In this document: piece by piece, positions 24,621 to 33,532 of the stretch
How positions within the stretch are numbered: position 1 is the first letter of the stretch
Layout of the letters: the number at the start of each line of letters is the position of its first letter
Notes under the pieces: model-generated
What the model saw: the letters and a program-made list of their open reading frames with translations, nothing else
Told to the model about the DNA's origin: nothing
Databases searched by the model: none
Assembly (NCBI RefSeq): GCF_015841355.1
Contig: NZ_CP064908.1
Span: 62,001 to 126,000 of the forward strand
DNA: 64,000 nt
Direction: 5' to 3'
Source: Synechococcus sp. CBW1107
GTDB taxonomy: Bacteria > Cyanobacteriota > Cyanobacteriia > PCC-6307 > Cyanobiaceae
Position numbers and translations under genes: made by a program

Positions 24621-26321
24621 ATGAACCCGTCGTTGTCCCCTGGTGCACACTCAATGCCTGGTGGTCCCGGGCTCGATGATCCGAGTTCTGGTTCCGTGCA
24701 ACGGCGTCACCAGGTGGCGAGGCTGGCAGCGCTGGTTCTGGTCCTTGGCGCGATTGGTCAAGGGCCATCGCTGAAGGCCGCCGAAGCCATGGCCGGTCCG
24801 CCTCCGCCGCTGCGGCTGGTGACCACGGCCAAGATCTCGGCAGCACTGCCGAAGCTCGATGCCCTCGCCACCAGGATCCTGCAGCGAACGGGAGTTCCCG
24901 GCATGGCGATCGCCGTGGTTCACGACGACCGGGTGGTGTTTCTCAGGGGTTATGGGCAGCGTGAGGTAGGCATGGCCGGGGCGGTGGATCCCGACACCAT
25001 CTTTCAGCTGGCCTCGCTCTCGAAACCGATCGCCAGCAGGGTGGTGGCGGCCCTGGTGGGGGATGGGCGCGTGCGCTGGGACGATCCGGTGATCGGTGAC
25101 CTTCCCGGATTTCGACTCGGGCCAACCACCATCGCTGAGGAGGTGACCCTGCGGGATCTGCTCTCGCACCGCAGCGGTCTGCCCGACCACGCGGGCGACC
25201 TGCTGGAGGATATCGGCTTCGATCGCGACACCATCTTCCAGCGTCTGGGGGTGCTGCCGTTGGGAAACCGCTTCCGGGCCGTCTTCAATTACACCAACTT
25301 CGGGTTCACGGCAGGGGCCATCGCGACGGCCAACGCCAGTGGCCAGGGCTGGGAGGAGCTCTCGAAGGAACGGCTCTATCGTCCGCTGGGCATGGGCCGC
25401 ACCAGCTCCAGTCACGCCGATTTCGTCGCAGCCTCCAACCGTGCCGCCCTGCATGTGCGGGAGGCAGCCACCGGAGCGGACAGCCGCCGCTGGGTGGCCC
25501 GCCACCAGAGGAACGCTGATGCCCAGTCGCCCGCCGGTGGAGTGAGCTCCACGGCGCGAGACCTGTCCCAGTGGCTGCGGCTGCAGTTGGCGGGGGGGCG
25601 ACTGGGGGCAGCCGCCGGAGGCCACCAGATCGTGTCTCCAGTCGCCCTCTCTGACACCCACCGCCCGCTGATCACCAGCGCGCCCTCACCCAATCCAGCG
25701 GTGTATCGCACGGGCTTCTACGGGCTGGGCTGGAACGTGAGCAGCACCGATCAGGGCGCCGTGCAGCTCAGCCACTCCGGAGGCTTCGAGCTTGGGGCCT
25801 CCACGGCGGTGTACCTGCTGCCGGGGGAGTCGCTGGGACTTGTGGTGCTCACCAACGGCCAGCCGATCGGAGTGCCTGAAACGGTGGCGCTGAGCTTCCT
25901 CGACCTGGCTCGCTTCGGCAAGGTTGAGCTCGACTATCTCAAGCCCCTGGGGGCTCTGTTCGCCGGAATCGCCCGACAGGACTACCCGCGGGTGCCCCAG
26001 CAGCCCACAGATCCAGCCCCGGCACGGCCCTTGGCGACCTACAGCGGCCGCTACAGCAACGGCTTCGTTGGAGAGATCGCCGTGAAACCCCAGGGCAGTG
26101 GCCTGGTGCTGGAACTGGGCCCGCAGCGCAGGGCCTATCCCCTCACTCACATCAGCGGCGACACCTTCCGATACCAGCCCAGCGGCGAGAACGCCTCTGG
26201 CCCCAGCGCAGTGGCCTTCAGCGTGGGTGGTGATGGACCGGCCAGCCGCGTCCAGATCGACAACTTCAACGTCGATGGCCAGGGGGTGTTCCAACGCCAG
26301 AGCCCGGCAGCCAGCCCATGA
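24621..26321 (+). CDS. Beta-lactamase-family (class C-like) serine hydrolase
   Basis: 566 residues from ATG 24621. A hydrophobic export segment (ARLAALVLVLGAIGQGPSL) is followed by a penicillin-binding/beta-lactamase fold: SxxK at Ser132-Lys135 (FQLASLSKPIAS), YxN at Tyr224/Asn226 (FNYTNFGF), and HSGG replacing KTG (VQLSHSGGFELG). HRSGLPDH is also typical. A C-terminal lipocalin-like beta domain (LATYSGRYSNGFVGEIAVKP) follows. Such proteins are peptidases or esterases acting in the periplasm; resistance is not implied. The stop overlaps the next ATG by 4 bp (26318-26321). Confidence 0.9.
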   Translation: MNPSLSPGAHSMPGGPGLDDPSSGSVQRRHQVARLAALVLVLGAIGQGPSLKAAEAMAGPPPPLRLVTTAKISAALPKLDALATRILQRTGVPGMAIAVVHDDRVVFLRGYGQREVGMAGAVDPDTIFQLASLSKPIASRVVAALVGDGRVRWDDPVIGDLPGFRLGPTTIAEEVTLRDLLSHRSGLPDHAGDLLEDIGFDRDTIFQRLGVLPLGNRFRAVFNYTNFGFTAGAIATANASGQGWEELSKERLYRPLGMGRTSSSHADFVAASNRAALHVREAATGADSRRWVARHQRNADAQSPAGGVSSTARDLSQWLRLQLAGGRLGAAAGGHQIVSPVALSDTHRPLITSAPSPNPAVYRTGFYGLGWNVSSTDQGAVQLSHSGGFELGASTAVYLLPGESLGLVVLTNGQPIGVPETVALSFLDLARFGKVELDYLKPLGALFAGIARQDYPRVPQQPTDPAPARPLATYSGRYSNGFVGEIAVKPQGSGLVLELGPQRRAYPLTHISGDTFRYQPSGENASGPSAVAFSVGGDGPASRVQIDNFNVDGQGVFQRQSPAASP

Positions 26322-27454
26322 GCGACGACCCACGGACCAGCACGCTCTCCCGGCGACGGCGGATCCTGATCACCGGCGCCAGCTCCGGCATCGGCCAGCA
26401 GGCGGCCCTGCTGCTGCTGCAGGCTGGCCACAGGCTCACCCTGCCCTGCCGTGATCAGGACCGTGCCGACGCCACCCGCCAGAAGCTTCTGGGCGTCGAC
26501 GGTGCCGATCTGCTCACCCCCATCTGCGATCTGGCCGATCTGAAGAGCGTCGAGCGTTGTGCCCAGGAGCTGATCGCCCACGGCACGCCGATCGACACCC
26601 TGGTGCTGAATGCCGGACTGCAGTACAGCGGCGCCGCCGAGCCACAGCGATCGGCCCAGGGGTATGAGCTCACGGTCGCGGTGAACCACCTGGCCCATCA
26701 GGCCCTGGTGATGCAGCTCCTTCCGTTGCTCGAGCGCAGCGAGTCCCCGCGGCTGGTGATCACTGCCTCGGAGGTGCATGATCCTCACTCGCCCGGCGGG
26801 CGGGTGGCTCAGGCGGCCGGTCTGGGTGATCTGGCGGGCCTCAGGACAGGTGCAGGCTTTTCAATGGTGGACGGTCACTCGCCCTTCAGCGCCGACAAGG
26901 CCTACAAGGACAGCAAGCTGTGCAACCTGCTCTTCGCCCGAGGCCTGGAGCGTCGCCTGCGCCAGCGCGGCACACCCATGTCGGTGCTGGCCTGGAGTCC
27001 GGGCCTGGTGATCCCGCGCAGCAGCGGCGGGTTCTTCCGCCAGAGTCGTCACCACAACGAATGGGGTCAGCGGCTGTTCGCCCTGGTGGCCCGTGACCTG
27101 CTGCGCCTCACGGCAACTCCTGGGCAGGCCGGGGCTCTGCTGGCGCAACTGGCCAGCTCTGCCGCCTATGGGAGACCGGAATTCAGCTATCACGTCAACC
27201 GCCTGATCGCTCCTGGGCAGCTGCGCTTCGAGTCAGCCGACCCCAGCCCCGAAGCCCAGGACGATGCCCTCGCTGACGCACTCTGGACTGTGAGCGCACA
27301 GCTGGTTGACGTGCCTGACGGGCTGTCACACCGTCCGCTCCGAGCGCCGGTTGAGGGCAGAGGCCAGTCCACCGAGACTCGTCAGCCCCAGGGCTCCACT
27401 GGCGGTGAGGAACACCAGGGTCTGCAGGACCAGGAGGAACACCCCCACGGCTGA
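26318..27454 (+). CDS. Short-chain dehydrogenase, protochlorophyllide-reductase-like
   Basis: 378 residues. The NADP-binding GxxxGxG is at 20-26 (ITGASSGIG), NAG at 98-100, the catalytic Ser near 151 (VITASEVH), and Tyr196-Lys200 in KAYKDSKLCNLLFARGLERR. KDSKLCN and the long insertion before it are features shared with light-dependent protochlorophyllide oxidoreductase rather than generic SDRs. It is coupled to the serine hydrolase, so it is more likely a paralogue with another substrate than the main POR. The last ~45 residues are polar, unlike POR, and overlap the convergent small gene, so the true stop may have been lost. Confidence 0.85.
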   Translation: MSDDPRTSTLSRRRRILITGASSGIGQQAALLLLQAGHRLTLPCRDQDRADATRQKLLGVDGADLLTPICDLADLKSVERCAQELIAHGTPIDTLVLNAGLQYSGAAEPQRSAQGYELTVAVNHLAHQALVMQLLPLLERSESPRLVITASEVHDPHSPGGRVAQAAGLGDLAGLRTGAGFSMVDGHSPFSADKAYKDSKLCNLLFARGLERRLRQRGTPMSVLAWSPGLVIPRSSGGFFRQSRHHNEWGQRLFALVARDLLRLTATPGQAGALLAQLASSAAYGRPEFSYHVNRLIAPGQLRFESADPSPEAQDDALADALWTVSAQLVDVPDGLSHRPLRAPVEGRGQSTETRQPQGSTGGEEHQGLQDQEEHPHG

Positions 27455-27598
27455 AGCCACCTTGATCTGGATCCTCGCTTTGATCAGCAGGGTGAGCAGC
27501 AGGATCACGGCGGCCTGGAGCCCGGCGATCCGGACCGGCGCGAGGGGAGAACAGAAGGGGGCCGGGAACAGCATGAAAGGGGGGCTCGGGCTACCCAT
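27326..27598 (-). CDS. Hypothetical small membrane protein
   Basis: 90 residues, unrecognised, with two predicted membrane helices: GLQAAVILLLTLLIKARIQI and VGVFLLVLQTLVFLTASGAL. The stop-proximal part overlaps the 3' end of the SDR gene by about 130 bp. MLFPAPF at codon 9 is an alternative start. Supported only by the clear hydrophobic pattern and its position. Confidence 0.45.
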   Translation of the reverse strand: MGSPSPPFMLFPAPFCSPLAPVRIAGLQAAVILLLTLLIKARIQIKVASAVGVFLLVLQTLVFLTASGALGLTSLGGLASALNRRSERTV

Positions 27599-27661
27599 TC
27601 TGACAAGGCTGATCTGCCTTCATGGGCTGATCCAGTCCCAGGTGGGGATGGCTCACGCTGT

Positions 27662-28333
27662 TCAGCTGGGATCGCGGCCAGGGGCAAGCCCCTGGGCCTT
27701 CGGGCCGAACAGAGGGCCCAGATCCTCCAGCGCGGAGTGCCGCTCGAGCTGCTGGCGCATCCTGTCGAGAGTGTGCTCTGGGCTGGCTGGCGCCAGGGGT
27801 CCGGCTACCGGCAGCAGTCCGCTGGCCTCGAGTTCTTCCGTGAAGCCCAGGGACCTGGAGTCCACCAGCCGGTCCGGGAAGAGCACGCCATCGAGATGGT
27901 CGCACTCGTGCTGGACCACGCGGGCGTGAAATCCATCAACGGATCGCTCAATCGGATGGCCCTCCGCATCAAAGCCCCGATAAAGGATCCTCCGCCAGCG
28001 ACTCACCTGTCCCCGCAACCCCGGAACACTGAGGCACCCCTCCCAGCCTGAAGCACGATCCCGATCAATCGGGGTGATCTCCGGATTGATGAGCACCGTT
28101 TCCGGGATCGGGGGGGCCTCCGGATAACGCGGGTTCACCGTGATTCCGAAGATCACGACTCGCAGGGGCACGGCGATCTGGGGAGCGGCCAGGCCTGCTC
28201 CAGCGCAGGCCGCCATGGTGTCCCGGAGATCCGTGATCAGGGCGTGCAGTTCAGGCGTTCCAAACCGCTCGACGGGGCGTGACACCTGACGCAGACGTGG
28301 GTCACCCAGGCGCAGGACGGTTCGTTGTGTCAT
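27662..28333 (-). CDS. def: Peptide deformylase
   Basis: 223 residues. All three motifs are present: GAGLAAPQ (45-52), EGCLS with metal ligand Cys100, and QHECDH with ligands His142 and His146 and catalytic Glu143. It removes the N-formyl group from nascent proteins. The C-terminal ~35 residues (LDRMRQQLERHSALEDLGPL) extend beyond the ~190-residue core. The sequence VVIFGITVNPRYPEAPPIPE is the divergent region seen in a second bacterial PDF type, so this may be a paralogue. Confidence 0.93.
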   Translation of the reverse strand: MTQRTVLRLGDPRLRQVSRPVERFGTPELHALITDLRDTMAACAGAGLAAPQIAVPLRVVIFGITVNPRYPEAPPIPETVLINPEITPIDRDRASGWEGCLSVPGLRGQVSRWRRILYRGFDAEGHPIERSVDGFHARVVQHECDHLDGVLFPDRLVDSRSLGFTEELEASGLLPVAGPLAPASPEHTLDRMRQQLERHSALEDLGPLFGPKAQGLAPGRDPS

Positions 28334-28357
28334 GAGCGGGCCTCCAACCTGTCGTCA

Positions 28358-28729
28358 TCACTCCTCCTCGTCAGTCCCACCCACGGGCACCAACCTGATC
28401 TGTTTGCGACCCAGCTTGATCTCGAACTCATCGCCTGGCTTGAGGTCGAGCAGGGCCGTGTAAGCCTTGCCCACCAGCAGGTTTCCGTTCCCCTGCACCG
28501 TGGCGATGTAGCTCAGTGAACGGCCACCACGCCCTTTGCTCCTTTCAGCTCCATCCCCAAGGCTGACTCCTTTCGCCTTGAGGAGTGCCTCGTAGAAGGC
28601 CGTGAAGTTCAGCCGCTCGCTGCCGTCTTTCTTGGAGCTCACATAACCTGCAGCGCGCACCAGATCGGACTTGGACGCATCGCCCAGCTCTTTCACTTTG
28701 GCGAGCAGATCAGCACCGGTCAGAGCCAT
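28358..28729 (-). CDS. cyAbrB-type transcriptional regulator
   Basis: 123 residues. The N-terminal half, ALTGADLLAKVKELGDASKS and RAAGYVSSKKDGSERLNFTA, is specific to the cyanobacterial cyAbrB family. The C-terminal half is the AbrB-like DNA-binding strand pair, YIATVQGNGNLLVGKAYTAL and DLKPGDEFEIKLGRKQIRLV. These proteins bind DNA broadly and link carbon and nitrogen status to gene expression. It lies 24 bp upstream of the deformylase on the same strand. Confidence 0.92.
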   Translation of the reverse strand: MALTGADLLAKVKELGDASKSDLVRAAGYVSSKKDGSERLNFTAFYEALLKAKGVSLGDGAERSKGRGGRSLSYIATVQGNGNLLVGKAYTALLDLKPGDEFEIKLGRKQIRLVPVGGTDEEE

Positions 28730-28966
28730 GAGTTCAAACAGTCAATGGATCAATGATAACGTCCAGGCTGATGGCAATCAGACCACGAAGATACGGTTGA
28801 CCGTCCTCTGCCATCGGCACAGGGGATGGCCCTGCCTCTGCAGGCTCCGGGCCTGCTGAATGGAGCAATCTCATCGCTATGATCCCGGCGGCCAATGGGA
28901 TCTGAGAACACACCCGACGGAGTGCTCGAGACGGTCCGCTGGCCAGTTCTGTGATCACGTCGAGGA

Positions 28967-31276
28967 TCAGGTTCTCACCACCCCGGTCGAGGCCTCTGGT
29001 GTGGTGATGAGCCACTCCGCCAGCTTGGTGAAACGCCTGCGGCCCAGGTGGTTCTTGACCGCCATCGCCAAAGCCTTCTTCTGGCCCACCAGCACCACCA
29101 GCTGCTTGCCTCTCGTGATGCCGGTGTACACCAGGTTGCGCTGCAGCATGGCGTAGTGCTGGGTGAGCAAAGGGATCACCACGGCGGGGTATTCGCTGCC
29201 CTGGCTCTTGTGGATGGTGCAGGCGTAGGCCGGCACCAGGTGGTCCAGTTCACCCCACCCGTAGGTCACTTCACGCCCGTCAAAGCGGACCGTCAGTTCA
29301 CTGGCATCAGCGTCGATCGTTTCGACAGTGCCCACATCGCCGTTGAACACCTCCTTCTCGTAGTCGTTGGCCACCTGCATCACCTTGTCGGCAGGGGCGA
29401 AGCGCCAGCCGAAACGCTCCACCTGCTCGGTGGGGTCGGGATTGAGCAGCTGCTGCAGCTCGATGTTGAGCGACCTTGACCCGCAACCACCGCGGGCCAT
29501 CGGGCAGAGCACCTGCACCTGGGCGATCGGATCGAGGCCGAAACGGGCCGGGATGCGCTCGCCCACCACCTTGAGAATCAGGGCCACCGCCTGCTCGGGT
29601 GTCTCGGCGGGAAGGAAATAGAAGTCGGTGGTGGCCTCAGCGGGTGGTGGCCGCAGATCGGGGATGGTGCCGGCATTGATGGCATGGGCCGTGGTGATGA
29701 TCCGGCTGGAGGCCGCCTGGCGGAACACCTCCGTGAGCCGGGCCACCATCAATGCGCCGCTGTTGATCAGATCGGCCAGCACCTGGCCGGGTCCCACCGA
29801 GGGCAGCTGGTCCACGTCGCCCACCAGCAACAGCGCCGCCTCGGCTGGCAGGGCATCCAGGAAGGAGGCCATCAAAGGGACATCCACCATGGAGGTCTCA
29901 TCCACCACCAGCAGATCGCACTCCAGCGGCAGCTCGGCATTGCGCTTGAAGCCGAAGGCCGCCGGGTCGAACTCGAGCAGCCGGTGGATCGTTTTCGCGT
30001 CCAGTCCGGTGGTTTCCGCCATCCGCTTGGCGGCACGACCGGTGGGGGCGCAGAGCAGGATGCGCAGCTTCTTGGCCGCCAGGATGCGCAGGATGGCGTT
30101 GATCAAGGTGGTCTTCCCCACCCCCGGCCCGCCGGTGATCACCAGAACCTTGGACGCCAGCGCCTGCTCCACCGCCAGCTTCTGACTGGCGGCCAGCTCC
30201 AAGCCCAGGCGTTGCTCCACCCAAGGGATGGCAATGGCGGCCTCGATCGCTCCCCAGGGCGGGCGGCCCTGGGCCAGCGCCTGGAGGACTGCCGCGATGC
30301 GGCGTTCATCGCGGTGCAGATTGGAGAGGAAGATCGCCGGCTCACCGGCGAGGGTGTCGGCCACAACGGAGCCCTCGCTCAGCTCCAAATCCAGGGCGCT
30401 CTCGATCAGGCCGCTCTCCAGGGGCACCCGAGAGGTGGCGCCGGTCTCATCAAGGGGCCCCCTGGGCCGCTCCACCGTCAGCAGCTCACCGGCCAGCTTG
30501 AGCAGCTCGGCGCTGGGCAGGCCGCAGTGGCCATCCCCGCTGGCCTCCACCAGCGCATAGCTGATACCGGCGCGGAGGCGGATCATCGCCTCGGGTTTGA
30601 TGCCCAGCCGCGCAGCGATTGCATCAGCGGTGCGGAAGCCGATGCCACGGATGTCGCGGGCCAGGCGGTAGGGGTTCTCGGCCATCACCTGCACGGCATC
30701 GTTGCCGTACGTCTTGAAGATGCGCACGGCCCGGGCGGTGCCGACGCCATGGCTGTGCAGGAAGACCATGATTTCGCGCACCACCTTCTGATCGGCCCAG
30801 GCCTGGCTGATCCGCTGACCGCGCACAGGACCGATGCCGGGCACCTCCCGCAGCCGCTCGGGGGCCTGCTCGATCACCTCGAACACCTGATCCCCGAACA
30901 CCGCCACCAGCTTGCTGGCATAGATCGGACCGATGCCGCGGATCATCCCTGAACCCAGGTACTTCTCGATGCCCTCGGCGGTGGTGGGCGCGGAAGCCTT
31001 GAGGAAGGAGGCCTTGAATTGCTGGCCGTGCTCCCGGCTGTTCACCCAGGTGCCGCTCACCGTCACCCATTCGCCGGAGCTGATCTCAGCGGCATGACCC
31101 ACCACCGTGACCAGGTCCCGGTGGCCGCGAGCTTTGATGCGCAGCACGCAGAAGCCGTTCTCGGCGTTATGGAAGGTGACGCGCTCGATCGAGCCAGCCA
31201 GCACCTCGGTGGGTTGTGGATTCGCTCTGGCCTGATCGGACGGAGAGTCACGCACCACAGCAGGCTTCCCCCTCAC
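28967..31276 (-). CDS. recD2: RecD2-type superfamily 1 helicase
   Basis: 769 residues. An OB-like N-terminal region (GSIERVTFHNAENGFCVLRI) and helix-hairpin-helix repeats (IRGIGPIYASKLVAVFGDQV, VPGIGPVRGQRISQAW, IRGIGFRTADAIAARLGI) precede the helicase core: Walker A GGPGVGKTT (382-390), Walker B VVDETSM, LLLVGDVDQLPSVGPGQVLA, TEVFRQAA, and C-terminal YACTIHKSQGSEYPAVVIPL with LVYTGITRGK. This architecture is RecD2, a 5'-3' DNA helicase acting without RecBC in DNA repair. Length is normal. Confidence 0.94.
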   Translation of the reverse strand: MRGKPAVVRDSPSDQARANPQPTEVLAGSIERVTFHNAENGFCVLRIKARGHRDLVTVVGHAAEISSGEWVTVSGTWVNSREHGQQFKASFLKASAPTTAEGIEKYLGSGMIRGIGPIYASKLVAVFGDQVFEVIEQAPERLREVPGIGPVRGQRISQAWADQKVVREIMVFLHSHGVGTARAVRIFKTYGNDAVQVMAENPYRLARDIRGIGFRTADAIAARLGIKPEAMIRLRAGISYALVEASGDGHCGLPSAELLKLAGELLTVERPRGPLDETGATSRVPLESGLIESALDLELSEGSVVADTLAGEPAIFLSNLHRDERRIAAVLQALAQGRPPWGAIEAAIAIPWVEQRLGLELAASQKLAVEQALASKVLVITGGPGVGKTTLINAILRILAAKKLRILLCAPTGRAAKRMAETTGLDAKTIHRLLEFDPAAFGFKRNAELPLECDLLVVDETSMVDVPLMASFLDALPAEAALLLVGDVDQLPSVGPGQVLADLINSGALMVARLTEVFRQAASSRIITTAHAINAGTIPDLRPPPAEATTDFYFLPAETPEQAVALILKVVGERIPARFGLDPIAQVQVLCPMARGGCGSRSLNIELQQLLNPDPTEQVERFGWRFAPADKVMQVANDYEKEVFNGDVGTVETIDADASELTVRFDGREVTYGWGELDHLVPAYACTIHKSQGSEYPAVVIPLLTQHYAMLQRNLVYTGITRGKQLVVLVGQKKALAMAVKNHLGRRRFTKLAEWLITTPEASTGVVRT

Positions 31277-31754
31277 CGACCCATTACAGCGTCGATCGGA
31301 ACGGCCGGCTCCAGTCAGAGGACGTCCGGATCTGAGCAGGAAGGCATCCAGTGCGGACAGAGAACAGGGATCAATGCTCTGAACAGATCGGCAGATTGGC
31401 TTGAGCTGCTCGAAGCCATGGCGGAGCCTTGGGGATGCAACGGATTCCCTGGCCGGGATCTGACGTGCAGCTCGGAGCCGCGCTGCCGGCCTGATCCATG
31501 GACCGGGAGATCATGGACTCACCTTGAAGCCATGAAGACCAGCAACGAGGGAGATCTGGACGCGCTGAAGATGTCCCTGCAGAGGCCAGAGGCGGCCTTG
31601 AGACTGGTAGTGTCGGGTGGCATCGTCCAGGTTTGAGGGGCTGGCCCGCCGCATCGCTCCCTTCACACCGGTATCCCTTCAAGCGTTCATCTCAAGCCTC
31701 ACGCCAGGAAAAGATTGAGGCTCCCGAGCCTTTTGACTCGAGACCAAGATAGGA
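31277..31754. other. Intergenic region upstream of the glycosyltransferase
   Basis: 478 bp without a supported gene. Near its right end AGGCT-CCCG-AGCCT followed by TTTT (about 31717-31734) forms a short hairpin with a T-run on the plus strand, a weak terminator or attenuator candidate just before the glycosyltransferase start. Confidence 0.4.
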
Positions 31755-32549
31755 ATGAATTCCCCAGAAAACTCAATGGCCGTCAGCGTGATCACGCCAA
31801 CCAGGCTACTTCAAGATCGGCTGAGCATGCTGGTGGAACTGAATCAGAGCCTGCAGAAGAACGACTGCCTGGTGGAACATGTCATCGTGATTGATGGGGC
31901 CAGTCGCTCTGGGCTCCCTGCAGCGATCAGCGACCAGGCCACAGTGATCGCAACTGATCGACCGATCGGTCAAGCTGCGGCTCGCAATCTTGGATTGGTG
32001 ATTGCCCGTGGTGACTGGATCACCAGCGCTGATGATGATGACTGGCTTTATCCCCACTCCATTGATCAACGGCTAGAGGCGATCCTGTCTCAGCATGGTG
32101 CCAAGTGGTCTGCTGGATATTGCACAGATGACAGCAAAGGTGACCCTGCAATAGTGCCGCCTGGACCCAGCTACCCAGGGGATGTCTGGCGTGCCTGGCC
32201 AACACCAAAGGCCAGTATCCCATTGGGGCCGACGACGTTACTTGTTGATGCCGACCTGCTGAAGAGAGCCGGCGGCTGGATGGGGCTATCTCAAGGCGAA
32301 GATATTGGCATGATGATTGCTGTAACCTGTATGGCTCCAGGCATTATCATCGAAGCCAATGTTTACCACATCCGGCTGCATGGCGGACAAATGACCAAAA
32401 CAACCTGGTTTGACGACCTGGAACTTCTCTCACGGCGATGCGCCTGGGAACGGGGTCAGCAGATTCTTTCCCAGAATCAGATACAACATGCACCTTTCAG
32501 CCCACAAAGTGCTCAAGCAGGCAGCTGGAGATCCTCAGCGGGAGAATAA
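31755..32549 (+). CDS. Family 2 glycosyltransferase
   Basis: 264 residues. A GT-A fold: AVSVITPTRLLQDRLSMLVE at the N-terminus, VIVIDGASRSG (nucleotide-sugar Asp), PIGQAAARNLGLVIARGDWI and the metal-binding SADDDDWLYP, then acceptor-side LKRAGGWMGLSQGEDIGMMI with the catalytic ED. It transfers a sugar from a nucleotide donor, most likely for surface polysaccharide. It stands alone. ATG 31776 (MAVSVITP) is a possible alternative start. The last ~25 residues are low-complexity. Confidence 0.85.
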   Translation: MNSPENSMAVSVITPTRLLQDRLSMLVELNQSLQKNDCLVEHVIVIDGASRSGLPAAISDQATVIATDRPIGQAAARNLGLVIARGDWITSADDDDWLYPHSIDQRLEAILSQHGAKWSAGYCTDDSKGDPAIVPPGPSYPGDVWRAWPTPKASIPLGPTTLLVDADLLKRAGGWMGLSQGEDIGMMIAVTCMAPGIIIEANVYHIRLHGGQMTKTTWFDDLELLSRRCAWERGQQILSQNQIQHAPFSPQSAQAGSWRSSAGE

Positions 32550-32655
32550 CTTTTCCGCAAGAGTGCAACCGTTACACAAATTAGATTGGGCATGACACGC
32601 ATGTATCCCGAAGTGTTGATCCAATAGCCTGAATGCTGAATTCGGCCAGACTCAT

Positions 32656-32832
32656 TCAATCCTTTGCACCTTGCCTGGCGGGCACGACTGGATCAAGACG
32701 ATTCCGGTTTCTACGGCAACGATCCGAACAGTGGCGGACTTCAGCCCACACATCCTTCCATTTCTTCCGCCATTGAAACGGTCGTCCGCAGACCTGGCAG
32801 ATCTTGGTGGGGCGATCAATGTGGTGAGGCAT
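32656..32832 (-). CDS. DUF2256 small zinc-ribbon-like protein
   Basis: 58 residues from ATG 32832 ([20 protein letters not shown]). CxxC (ICQVC) and a second cysteine pair region ([11 protein letters not shown]), with [14 protein letters not shown] between, are diagnostic of DUF2256, a small protein often next to photolyase or cryptochrome-related genes; a photolyase lies 0.7 kb away here. The four Cys probably bind one zinc. The longer frame to 32985 is a shadow. Confidence 0.85.
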   Translation of the reverse strand: MPHHIDRPTKICQVCGRPFQWRKKWKDVWAEVRHCSDRCRRNRNRLDPVVPARQGAKD

Positions 32833-32935
32833 CCAGGTGAGGCGAGAGAGCTGGCGGGAGCCCCCCCCCTTGAGGGCGAACCCCCACGGACAGGCCGGTG
32901 GGATGCCAGAATGTTTACATACCGCAACAAAGGCC

Positions 32936-33202
32936 ATGACGGTTGGCGAGCTTTTCCTTGAATCCCTTTCAACCGGTGTCATCACCTACGGAGAGCTGTC
33001 CTGGCTGACTGATCAGCAGGACAACTTCTCACGCGTCGAGGAGGCCACCGCGCTGAGGCTCGGGCGTCTTCTGGATCAGGGGTCCATTCAGCTGGGCTGC
33101 CGTCTTGACACAGCCAAGATTCGCCACGACATGGTCCGCGAGCACTGGATCGAGCCACTGGGACGCCACCGCCATCACGCCACCGCACCGGCAGGACGGT
33201 AA
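32936..33202 (+). CDS. Small hypothetical protein
   Basis: 88 residues from ATG 32936 ([20 protein letters not shown]). The N-terminal ~55 residues look like a compact helical domain ([37 protein letters not shown]), similar in style to small proteins of marine picocyanobacteria; the tail is basic and His-rich. Family not recognised. It is divergent from the DUF2256 gene, sharing about 100 bp of upstream DNA. Confidence 0.6.
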   Translation: MTVGELFLESLSTGVITYGELSWLTDQQDNFSRVEEATALRLGRLLDQGSIQLGCRLDTAKIRHDMVREHWIEPLGRHRHHATAPAGR

Positions 33203-33322
33203 CGGTCGGTCCCTTGAGCGAGTCGTTCACTGTCGGGGCAACTCCAGCCACAGGATTGCCGAAGCGCAACACTGCAAGGGTCTGCGGCTCCGGGGACCGC
33301 AGACCGGGCATCTGGACCACAC

Positions 33323-33406
33323 TCAGATCAGCAGGGTGATGGAGAGGCTCACCAAGGCCAGCCCAGCCAGACCGGTGGCGGCAAGCAGCGAGACAGATTG
33401 AGCCAT
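33323..33406 (-). CDS. Candidate 27-residue membrane peptide
   Basis: ATG 33406 to TGA 33323 encodes 27 residues, almost one uninterrupted helix: MAQSVSLLAATGLAGLALVS then LSITLLI. Cyanobacteria have many one-helix thylakoid subunits of this size, but I cannot match it to a known one. The ribosome-binding site is weak. It lies in the otherwise empty 33203-33532 stretch. Needs expression evidence. Confidence 0.35.
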   Translation of the reverse strand: MAQSVSLLAATGLAGLALVSLSITLLI

Positions 33407-33532
33407 GGGGACATCCACCAGACTCAAAATCTAGAGCAATCCTTAAAGTGTGCAATCACTCCGTCTTGCCAGCGCAGCAAACTGTCACGACTGCGCAGGT
33501 GCAGTTCCGTGCCGCTGGGCTGGCCACGGGAC

